From Takakia lepidozioides (lineage: Eukaryota; Streptophyta; Takakiopsida; Takakiales; Takakiaceae): a stretch of 64,000 nucleotides of DNA. The DNA lies in NCBI GenBank assembly GCA_030704615.1, contig CM060732.1, positions 49,827,053 to 49,891,052 on the forward strand, written 5' to 3'. Below, in pieces: positions 55,940 to 64,000 of this stretch (its first letter is position 1; each line of letters begins with the position of its first letter). A program made the position numbers and the translations under genes. The notes under the pieces were generated by a model. That model saw only the letters and a list, made by a program, of their open reading frames with translations, ran no database searches and was not told the origin of the DNA.

Positions 55940-57030
55940 ATTCCATGGTCTTCACAATCAATTTTAAATAATAAACTGTGTCCACAATAGGACGCGAATA
56001 TTTACTTATCATTTACTCGGAAATCACGATATTGTGAATTGTTAATATAGTCAAGAAGAGGCTTGAACTGTGGATCGTTAACTTTGAAAGGTGGAAATCA
56101 TATTCTCCTTGTTTTCAAGAAGCTTGAAACGTTCTCAAATTTCAAGAAGTTAAGCAAGAAATCTCTAAGTTTAAGAAGGAAGAAACACTACAACACACCC
56201 TATGTAATTTCGACGATTTAGTTTGACGCTGGCGTTGACTGTTGTCACTTTTGACTGTTCCAACCATTTTGCAGTCAAAATTTATATTAAAATATTTGAG
56301 GTGCTAGACAACCGCGAAAATTTTGACTGTAGTGAGAGACTTTGACTACCTAAAATGAGCTCACTGAGACAACCAGTTACGCAATGGCACGTGTAATCAC
56401 AATATATAAATTATATAGCAATACATATGTGGATAATAAGAAGTAAAAAAAAAACTATTTTTTCACTGACCCAGCATATTAATAATAAACTAATCGTGTG
56501 CTGGTTAAGGTTAGTGAAACAAAACAACTGAATTATATGAACATAAACGTCTTGCTGGCAGCTATTGGATGAACGTATGAAAGGTTAGTGAAACAAAACA
56601 ATTGGATTACCTGAACGAGTGATAAACAAACGCCTTGCTGGCAGCTATTGGATGAACGGATGATAATGCACTTGGCTGGGGTTTAGGGCTGCTAGGTTGC
56701 AGTGTGCAGCCTGGCTGGGACTTGGTGTTCTTTTGGGGTCGGCGTGGTTCGAGAGCTCCGCAGGCTTAGGGACTTAGCGTTTGTTTGTCTTTGTGCCACC
56801 ATCTGTGTTTTCTTAAGGTTCGCGAACCAGGATAAGCGGTTTCTAAAATACTAGTATCTTGCTGTGTGCACATGAGAGAGCGGGTGGGCGAGGGGAGGAG
56901 AGAATAGAGAGAGAGAAGTGCCGCGCAGCGAGTGTACTGTTTGTACTGTTTGTGGGATCGACCTGTATGTTTGCTCTTGTTGTGTCGACCACGGTCACGA
57001 CGTGTGCTATATGGGAGCTTTAGAGCGGAG
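55940..57030. other. AT-rich DNA with 75-80 bp tandem duplication
   Basis: No gene seen. Two adjacent copies of a unit start AAGGTTAGTGAAACAAAACA (about 56508 and 56582) and end CTTGCTGGCAGCTATTGGAT plus GAACG. GACTG/TTGACT-rich sequence lies at 56233-56345. Confidence 0.55.
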
Positions 57031-57039
57031 ACAGCAGGG

Positions 57040-57145
57040 AGTGTTCAACAGCATGGCTGAACGAGATGTGGTGTCGCGGAGTGCGATGATTGCAGGATAT
57101 GCACAGCGGGCGCGGGATGGAGGCTTTGCAGACATATGAGCACCT
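57040..57145 (+). pseudogene. PPR fragment
   Basis: Encodes GVFNSMAERDVVSRSAMIAG and YAQ, a piece of a PPR repeat close in sequence to the intact gene at 11.3 kb. It joins abruptly to CACCTTCTTCAACACATTTC, the intron-like sequence that precedes PDF exons elsewhere in this cluster. It is a recombination scar. Confidence 0.7.
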
Positions 57146-57404
57146 TCTTCAACACATTTCAGCCTGTTTTCCCTGTTATCAGGATTCAGAGTCATCCCTA
57201 AATTTTCAGGTTGAATTCTGCAAGTTAGCTCGATGTTGGTGCAAAAAGGTGAATGCATGTTGGAAGCGCAAGTCAGCATAGGAACTAGTGTAGGGTTAGG
57301 GTGTTTGCTGGAACAAATCTAGGCTATCATTGTCCGCTGCTACTATGCATGATTTGTGCTGAGGTATGGATAGCCGAAGGAGCAGGGCTAGAGTGTGGGT
57401 CCAG

Positions 57405-57544
57405 ATTCATCCAAGAGGGCCGGATTTCAAGCTCCAGATTACCTATGAATCCCTGTGGAATGATAGCTACAAGAAACCTGCATGCGTAGATGGTCAACTG
57501 GAAGCCGCAACAGCAGTAGCGGCGGCACAATTGATAAAATTCAG
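57405..57544 (+). pseudogene. OSB PDF-motif exon B copy 1
   Basis: After acceptor GGGTCCAG it reads IHPRGPDFKLQITYESLWND and then SYKKPACVDGQLEAATAVAA, ending at donor AATTCAG|GTACTG. This is the PDF-motif second half plus an Ala-rich linker and is still open. It is followed by intron-like CACCTTCTTCAACACATTTC. Confidence 0.65.
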
Positions 57545-57961
57545 GTACTGCTACTCAAGGCACCTTCTTCAACACATTTCACCCTGTTTTTTCCTCTTAT
57601 CAGAACCGGTCCTAAATGTCTCTTAAGGCCTTCAGCAGATGGGTTGAATAGAGTCACGTGGTTTACTTTTTCAACTTGATTTTCAGATCTTAGGGCATGC
57701 GAGAGACAGTGTCAACAATCAATCATTCTTCCTGCAAAGTCTTGGTATGCACAATCTGAGACTTGAGATCCTCCACAAAGGCCAGCAAGTTTTTAGTTGA
57801 GGATCCACCCTCTGCCATATCCTCATGAGCACAATATTTGAGCTTCCCTACCCTGGTTCGAATTGCCATGCCCTCCTCCCCTGTCATTAGCTCCCTAATG
57901 TGTGCATGATTTGTGCAGAGGCAGAGATAGCTGAAGGAGTAGGGATAGAGAGTAGGTCTAG

Positions 57962-58095
57962 ATTCATCCAAAAGGGCCAGATTTCAAGTACAAGATTACT
58001 TATGATTTCCTGTAGATCAATAGCTACAAGAAACCTGCATGGGTAGATGGTCAACTGTCATGCCGCAGCAGCAGCGGCACAACTGATAATATCAG
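57962..58095 (+). pseudogene. OSB PDF-motif exon B copy 2 (broken)
   Basis: Same exon as copy 1, with IHPKGPDFKYKITYDF, then an in-frame TAG before INSYKKPAWVDGQL. Its donor has become GC (TATCAG|GCACTG). Confidence 0.6.
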
Positions 58096-58248
58096 GCACT
58101 GGTAATCAAGGCACCTTCTTCACATTCACCCTGTTTTTCCCTCTTATCAGAATCGGCCCTGAATTTCCATGTTGAATTCTGCAAGTTAGCTGGTTGAGTG
58201 AATATAGTTTGGAGTGACTTTGACATGATACTGCCACTGTGACAACAG

Positions 58249-58341
58249 GAAAGTATCCAAAAATACGTAACAGAGATGAGGAGAAGCTGTGGAATGAATA
58301 CTTTTCTGACCCCAGTCAATGGTGGGACACTAGGCAAAAAG
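58249..58341 (+). pseudogene. OSB PDF-motif exon A
   Basis: After acceptor ACAACAG it encodes KYPKIRNRDEEKLWNEYFSD, then PSQWWDTRQK, ending at GT donor 58342. It has the canonical PDF first half, is open, and has splice sites at both ends. It is the best-preserved copy of this exon in the window. Confidence 0.7.
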
Positions 58342-58528
58342 GTGACTGCTTGTTAGATTACATGAGAGTAGCAGACGCAATTCAATATAGGAACTAGTGT
58401 AATAAGCTGAGTTGGGTGTTTCCTAGAACAAATCTAGGCTGTCATTATCAGCTGCAAGGCAAGGATGTATGCATCATTTGTGCAGAGGCATGGATAGCTG
58501 AAGGAGCGGGGATAGAGTGTGGGTCCAG

Positions 58529-58650
58529 ATTCATCCAAGAGGGCTGGACTTCAAGCTCCAGATTACCTTGATTTCAGGTGGATCAGTAGCTACAAGAAAC
58601 CTGCATGTGTAGATGGTCAACTAAACAATATGTCTGTCTGTTGCTTAAGT
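58529..58650 (+). pseudogene. OSB PDF-motif exon B copy 3 (truncated)
   Basis: Begins IHPRGWTSSSRL in one frame and carries VDGQL-type end sequence. It runs without a clear boundary into PPR sequence from about 58620. Confidence 0.5.
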
Positions 58651-59055
58651 GCATCAAGATGGATGGTCTGGAAGCTGGAAAGCAGGTGCACACTCACATT
58701 ATCCAAAGAGGATTCACACCAAATGTTTAGCACCCTTGTCAACATGTATGTTAAGTGCGGGAGCATCATGGATGCTCACCAAGTGTTCAACAGAATGCCT
58801 CAATGATCTTTGATCACGTGTAATATTATGTTGGCAGGATTTACCAAGCGTAGGTGTGGTAGGAATGCTTCGGAGACCTATGAGCAAATGTTGCGCGAAG
58901 GGGTGAAGCTCAACCACATCGCGTTTGTTTGTGTTTGCAATGCGTGTGCAAGCCTGGGAGCTCTGGAAAAGGGCAAAGAGGTCCATAGTGACATTGTCAA
59001 AGCTGGAATTGTACCAGATGTCATCCTGGAACAGAAGCGGCAGCAGCCCAATTGA
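58620..59055 (+). pseudogene. PPR N-terminal and first-triplet copy, broken, ending in PDF linker
   Basis: Encodes GLEAGKQVHTHIIQ-type, then STLVNMYVKCGSIMDAHQVF and, after a stop near 58805, EMLREGVKLNHIAF-like and ACASLGALEKGKEVHSDIVK up to PDVILE. It then switches to the QKRQQPN/Ala-Gln linker end of a PDF exon (about 59030-59090). Confidence 0.65.
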
Positions 59056-59164
59056 TAGAACAATTCGCTGCTAATGAAGGTACCTTCTTCAATACATTTC
59101 ACCCTGTTTTGCCATGTTATCTAAGTCGTCTCTAAATTTCATGTAGAATTCTGCAAGTTAGCTC

Positions 59165-59233
59165 GTTCATGATGTGAGCTGGCATGAGTTTTATAAAGAT
59201 CCTTCACGATGGTGGGACAACCGCAATCACAAG
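59165..59233 (+). pseudogene. OSB PDF-motif exon A copy 2
   Basis: Encodes VSWHEFYKDPSRWWDNRNHK with the canonical WWDNR core, ending at GT donor 59234. The 5' boundary is unclear because of an upstream stop. Confidence 0.65.
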
Positions 59234-59394
59234 GTGTGGCTTTTCTTAATGTACGATGTGAAGAAGTTTGTCCATCCTGCAAAGGTGGGCTCTTGGCTCC
59301 TGTTAGTACCATGATTTGGTATTCTTCCTGATGTTTACAAGGTTCTTGGGAGAGTCAGCTTGGTCTTAGTAGGCCGTGTTTCAATCTCTGCCTG

Positions 59395-59524
59395 CTCAGC
59401 TGCACCGTGGTGGTTCTCACAGACCAATCCAACATTACCTGACTACAGAGACAAACATCACACACAAGAGGTCATTTTGGGTTGATGCTCGGTCAAATCC
59501 TCCATGGGTCAAGGACAATGTGGT
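59395..59524 (+). pseudogene. Second-type PDF-motif exon, frameshifted
   Basis: One frame reads TNPTLPDYRDKHHTQEV. After a one-base shift, RSFWVDARSNPPWVKDNV follows, ending before GTGAGG. This is the more canonical OSB second half (NP-x-LPDY+, NPPWVK), distinct from the exon B type, so the ancestral gene had at least two different PDF motifs. Confidence 0.65.
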
Positions 59525-59795
59525 GAGGGCACCTTCTTCTTTGACCTGTTGCAGCCTGTTTTGCCCCCTCATCAGACTTGGCCTGAGATGCATATTGAAT
59601 TCTGTAAGTTAGCTCATTGGGTGGATCTGTGGTGGTTTGGAGTGACTTTGAACTAGTGTGATAAGTAGGGTTGGGGTGTTTGCTGGAACAATTCTAGGCT
59701 GTCATTGTCAGCTGTTAGCAGCAAGGCAAGGATGTATGCATGATTTGTGCAGAGGTATGGATAGCTGAAGGGGCAGGGATAGAGTGTGGGTCCAG

Positions 59796-60590
59796 ATTCA
59801 TCCAAGAGGGCTGGATTTCAAGCTCCAGATTACCTATGATTCCATGTGGATCAATAGCTACAAGAAACCTGCTGCATGGGTAGATGGTCAAGTAAAGGTA
59901 GCAGCTGCAGCGGCACAGTTGATAAAATCAGGCACCTCAACCATGACCACAGCTTCTGAAAGAGGATCAAGAGAGGGAGTCCACAATGCCTCTTCTACTG
60001 GGCATGTGAAGATGCTTTGTGAGGCAGGCAGACTGACAGAGGCTCTACAACTTTAAACCAACAAGGCATTTCAGCAGATTCAGATATGTTTGTCTGTCTC
60101 TTGCTTAAGTGCATGAAGATGAAAGGTCTGGAAGCTGGAAACAGGTGCACACTCACATTATCCAAAGTGGATTAACGCCAAATGTTTTTCTACTCAACAC
60201 CCTTGTCAACATGTATGTGAAGTGTGGGAGCATCATGGATGCTCACCAGTTTTTCCACAGAGTGCCTCAACGATCTTGATCACTTGGCAGGATTTACTAA
60301 GGATGGGTGTGGTAGGAGTGCTTTGGAAACCTATGAGCAACTGCTGCGCGAAGGGTGAAACCCAACCACATCACATTTGTTTGTGTTTGCCATGCGTGTG
60401 CAAGGCTGGGAGCTCTGGAAAAGGGGAAAGAGGTCCATGGTGACATAGTCAAAGTTGGATTTGTACGAGATGTCATTATGAACACTGCCCTGGTGGTCAT
60501 GTATGCCAGATGTGGGTGCATTAAGGATGCGAAGGGAGTTTTCAACACTATGGCTGAACGAGATGTGGTGTCATGGAATGTGGGGGGAAT
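59796..60590 (+). pseudogene. PDF exon B running into PPR copy
   Basis: The open frame up to 60056 reads IHPRGLDFKLQITYDSMWIN, SYKKPAAWVDGQVKVAAAAA, QLIKSG, then TASERGSREGVHNA and MLCEAGRLTEALQL. The last part is homologous to residues about 13-50 of the intact PPR protein (KGEREGVKKNS ... LCKSGQLKEAL). After frameshifts the PPR continues with LEAGNRCTLTLS-type shifted sequence, NTLVNMYVKCGSIMDAHQ, GKEVHGDIVKVGFVRDVI and FNTMAERDVVSWN. This is the key witness for a PDF-PPR composite. Confidence 0.7.
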
Positions 60591-60599
60591 GTGATGCTT

Positions 60600-61365
60600 G
60601 CAGGGTATGCACAGCAGGGACATGGTATGGAGGCTTTGGAGACCTATGATCAAATATTGATGGGGGAAGGGGTGAAGCCCAACCACATCACGTTGCAGCA
60701 TACTGGTACTTCACAGCCATGGCGGCTCTCTCAACCCCTCTATTTTTTTTTCCTTTGGTTTTTTTGGCGCTGGGAGAGAGCAGCAGCTTTGCTGTCTCCT
60801 TCCCCTTGCTTATGCCGATCGTTAAAGGGGAAATTGTCATTCTGAACTCTGCCTTGGTGGACATGTATGCCAAATGTGGGTGCAGCAAGCCTGATGTGAA
60901 GGGAGAGTTTGACAATATGGCTGAACGAGTTGTGGTATTTTGGAGTGCCATGATTGCAAGGTATGTGCAGCATGGGTATGGGATTAAGGCTTTGGAAACA
61001 TAAGAGCAAATGATGTGGGAAGGGATGAAGCCAGACCAGGCCGTCATGTTCATTTGTTTTTGTAATATGCATATGCTAGCCTAGCAGCCCTGGGAAGGGG
61101 CAAAGAGGTTTATGGTGACATTATCCAAGCTGGAATTGTACCAGATGTCATTCTGAACATTCCCCTGGTGTACATCTACGTCAAATGTGAGCCTGGCAGC
61201 CCTCAAAAGGGCACAAAGGTCCATGATGACATCGTCAAAGCTGGAGTTGTCACTCTAAACACTGCCTTGGTGGATATGTATGTCAAGGCAACCCTGGAAG
61301 TGGATGTCACTTTGGGTGACAAGGTAGCTGGCACCACCATTTTCTGGAACTCATTCTCAAAATGA
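60600..61365 (+). pseudogene. PPR repeat fragments with internal replacement
   Basis: The segment LAGYAQQGHGMEALETYDQI is followed by about 130 bp of unrelated sequence (60700-60830), then ALVDMYAKCGCSKPDVKGEF, AMIARYVQHGYGIKALE, GKEVYGDIIQAGIVPDVI-type and a decayed end near 61365. There are stops at several points. It lacks E and DYW domains. Confidence 0.65.
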
Positions 61366-61916
61366 TTGCTAATGTTCTCTTGACATGTCCACGATAGTGC
61401 TGGACCTAGCTGCACGGCAGATTATCCTTACTCAATGACTTCAGTTGGGCAGTGTTGGTCATTTGTAGAATGTGGCCAAAACTTGTTTAGCAAAACACTC
61501 TTGATATAAACCAGTTTTGAGCCATCCAAATGTTTTTGGTTCCGACCTGTATTTGTATTCTATGTTTTGTTGTATTTGTGATATATTTTCAATGCAGTGC
61601 AGCGAATCAAAAAAATTAAATACAATATCCACTAATTCACATACGTACAGATATAAACTAAAAGTAAATGAAAAAAACCAAATAACAGTAATAAACAAAA
61701 CACCAAATATTAAATTAAAAGCCTCCCAATTCATATATATATATATATGTATTTTTATATTTTTATGTATATATGTATATACATCCCGTGAAACATATTT
61801 ACTAAAATGTGTCCTCTTTTACTGCTTCACAGTAGAATATTACACTATACAAAGTCAAGCAAACTCACTATCACTGATTTACAGTCAAACCTTATACTAA
61901 ACATCATGGAACGTAG
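61366..61916. other. AT-rich spacer with TA microsatellite
   Basis: No gene seen. A TA-rich run lies at about 61731-61785. Confidence 0.45.
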
Positions 61917-61940
61917 TCAATATGTTCCACTGCAGTTGAA

Positions 61941-62102
61941 CCACTTTACTACACGTCATGCATCCACGTCACTCTGCCCTTGAACCACTCACTACACGTC
62001 ATGCATCCACCTTATAATTCAGTTAAACCATTTTACTACACGTCATAACCATGTCATAACCACGTCGCACCCACGTCATACTGTGCTGCCTACACGTCAC
62101 CC
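61941..62102 (+). repeat. Imperfect tandem array of TACACGTCA-containing units
   Basis: The block TTGAACCACTTTACTACACGTCATGCATCCAC recurs at about 40-45 bp spacing (61943, 61980, 62024). The array then continues as short CACGTCATA-like units. ACGTCA (TGACGT on the other strand), the core of plant bZIP sites, occurs about seven times including near matches. Confidence 0.75.
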
Positions 62103-62379
62103 CCTAGGTTTTACTGTCATATTTCACTGTCAGAACCTGGCATCTGGATTCGACTGCTTGACTGAAACGACTTGACTTTTGTCACGCATGTTCGACTATG
62201 GAGGCTGGGAGTAAAAATGTCGCAAACGACTCAAAAATGAGTCAAATACAGAGTCGAAAAGCCCAGCTTGTATTGTAGTGAAATCGTCGACGTCGATGTT
62301 CTCAAAAGACTTGAGAAGAAGACAAGATTCAGGAGGGTTCAGCAAACACTTCAAAACCGTATCATCAATCAGCAGAGTG

Positions 62380-63410
62380 TTACTCTAATTGTAAAAACCT
62401 TCAGAACTCTGCCATACTTTAAGGAGTGGTTTCAAGAACACATGAGGTTGATCTTGTCCCGTTCGGTAATTTGGGTGCAGATTGCTTGGGCAAATGATAC
62501 AATCCTCCTGCGACACGATGAACGCTAGCCGTGGAAGACCACGTAGGAGCAAATCCAGAATGGCATTTAAGTTTTTAAGCACCATGCAGCTCCAGATACC
62601 TAAAATGAAGTGCTTGTGTAACTCTTGCCAAACTTCCCGGTACATCTTCCGTCTAAAAATTTGCCGATACCCAACAATAGTAGGAATGTTGTAATCAGAT
62701 TCCGAAAAACGTGGAGCAGGTCCTGGGCTCTGGCGCTTTGTTATTTTGCATAACACTCCATTAACGTCAAAAAAATATCAAACGGGGTCCCCTCATAGAT
62801 GGAGATCCAGGCTGTCGGATCTATGAAGGAGTGATAAAGACACTTAAGTAAATCAAGAAAAGAAGAATCCCATGAACACATAAGGAACTCAATGACCTCA
62901 GAATCCCAATTCATTCTCAAAACTAGTCACTTTAATATCTCATGCTCCACTTCCAGGGCCTCTAGATACTTTAGATGTGCATCCCATTCCTCCTTGTTCT
63001 TAGGCCATGGAAAATCCCAGCGATTAATGAATTTCACTCTAGCATCCTGAAAGTAGATATCCTTAGGTATTCCAAAAGGGTTCTGCTCATTGAAGGCCCA
63101 AGTGTCAATTTTTTAATGCCTCAACTTCTCATAGGTGGGGCTTCAGATGACCCATCAAAAAATCATCCTTGTATGGATCTACAAGTGCTTCGTATTTAGG
63201 TAGGAAGATGTCCAGGCTCAGAGAATTGAGGAAAGACTTGTACATGTTCCCAACGACGTCGATAAGCAGGGTGTTAGACATGTAGGCTTTAGAGTCGGGG
63301 TCTACAAACAAGTCGTAAAGTCGTTTGAAGTAGATTGGGGCCAACGAGCCAAGAGGTTTAGGTGGGAGGGGACACACCTGCTCCGAATATGGGAGGATGG
63401 TCGAGTGAGG
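62380..63410 (-). pseudogene. Unidentified retroelement-like coding remnant
   Basis: Minus-strand coding-like segments: 63422-63132 (LIDVVGNMYKSFLNSLSLDI, PKYEALVDPYKDDFL), about 63110-62930 (DTWAFNEQNPFGIPKDIYFQ, WDFPWPKNKEEWDAHLKYLE) and 62756-62388 (MYREVWQELHKHFILGIWSC). Stops and frame shifts interrupt them. They run opposite to the integrase next door, so this is a separate insertion. I cannot name the family. Confidence 0.4.
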
Positions 63411-64000
63411 ATTGTGCCTCACCCAACACAGCGGGCACGGTTAGTGCGGCATGCCCATGAGGAGTTGGGGCATTTTGGGGTGCGACGCACTCATAGTCTA
63501 CTGCAGGGGCAGTATTGGTGGCGTGGTATGCACACAGAGGTGCAACAATTTGTGGCTAGGTGCATGGTGTGTGATAGGGTGTGTGCTTCATTCAAACGCC
63601 CCTACTCCACAATTGCACCCTCTTCCGATCATGGGATTGGGCTACAGGTGGAGTCTTGACTTCGCAGGGCCATTGCCACTGACCATGCGCCACAACAAGT
63701 ATGTGTTGGTGATGGTGGAGCACTTCTCCAAGTGGATTGAGTTGGTTCCATTGCCTGATAAGGCTAGTGAGGGAGCTGCGTATGCATTCTTGGATTGTGT
63801 GCTTAGCCGATTCGGTGCTCCAGCTGAGGTACTCACGGACCAAGGGAGAGAGTTCTTGGGGGAGTTTCAGGCTTTGTGTGACAAGGCCTTGATAGACCAC
63901 CGCACCACTTCTCGGGATCATCCTGAGGCTGATGGCTTGGCAGATAGAGTTGTTCAGACAGTAAAGAGAGGTTTGCGCAAGTATGGCTTGCAGAAAGGAC
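63405..64000 (+). mobile_element. Ty3/gypsy-type integrase fragment, frameshifted, truncated by window end
   Basis: An HHCC zinc-binding module (RHAHEELGHFGVRRTHSLLQ ... CMVCDRV, 63450-63580) is followed after a one-base shift near 63605-63620 by the integrase core. The core has the first Asp in WSLDFAGPLP, the second in VLTDQGREFLGEF and the Glu in DHPEADGLADRVVQTVKRGL, so the D,D,E set is retained. The core frame is open to 64000. This is a plant LTR retrotransposon pol remnant. Reverse transcriptase and RNase H are not seen upstream, so the copy is also 5'-truncated. Confidence 0.8.

Noticed and set aside
56233-62260. GACTG/GACTC-rich stretches at 56.2 and 62.2 kb as terminal repeats of one large element enclosing the PPR cluster
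   Set aside because: Only short motifs are shared and no extended inverted or direct alignment could be seen.

Overview
This window is nuclear DNA from a land plant, most likely a bryophyte-grade or seedless vascular plant such as a moss, hornwort, lycophyte or fern. The evidence is GT-AG spliced genes with small exons and roughly 100-1150 bp introns, plant-specific families (PPR-DYW editing factor, OSB-type PDF motifs, universal-stress/receptor-like kinase fusion, FMN-binding split-barrel-related plastid protein), and plant LINE, SINE, CACTA-like and Ty3/gypsy remnants. A DYW editing factor argues against a marchantiid liverwort. The species cannot be named from sequence alone.

Layout. 0.1-6.0 kb: an 11-exon 20S proteasome alpha7 (PAG1) gene with a LINE fragment in intron 8. 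7.0-8.7 kb: a tentative small membrane or secreted protein gene. 10.7-11.1 kb: two OSB-like PDF-motif exons directly upstream of an intact 941-codon PPR-DYW ORF (11.3-14.2 kb). 15.2-21.5 kb: a 10-exon FMN-binding split-barrel-related gene like Arabidopsis AT3G49140. 21.6-28.5 kb: AT-rich intergenic DNA with tandem repeats and tRNA-derived SINE-like copies. 28.5-34.8 kb: an 11-exon USP-kinase gene carrying an internal partial exon duplication. 38.0-41.1 kb: a single-exon lipase plus GTPase-like protein with a C-terminal membrane segment. 42.1-43.8 kb: a SINE and a rearranged LINE. 45.5-47.5 kb (minus): SURF2, whose intron 1 carries a 5'-truncated LINE tail. 48.0-50.3 kb: retroelement and CACTA-like remnants. 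51-56 kb (minus): an AT-rich locus with coding-like exons that I do not recognise, accompanied by inverted repeats. 57.0-61.4 kb: a cluster of broken PDF-motif and PPR copies related to the 10.7-14.2 kb locus. 61.9-64.0 kb: a repeat array, an unidentified minus-strand coding remnant and a frameshifted gypsy integrase that runs off the window.

How the genes relate. PAG1, SURF2, the kinase, the split-barrel protein and the lipase/GTPase look like ordinary single-copy genes. The most unusual signal is the repeated pairing of OSB-type PDF exons (organellar single-stranded nucleic-acid binding) with PPR coding sequence (organellar RNA editing). It occurs at 10.7-14.2 kb and again in decayed copies at 57-61 kb. 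In one of those, a single open frame runs from a PDF motif into the PPR N-terminal region, which suggests an ancestral PDF-PPR fusion or composite gene. All splice sites given are inferred by eye from reading frame, GT/AG signals and remembered family alignments.
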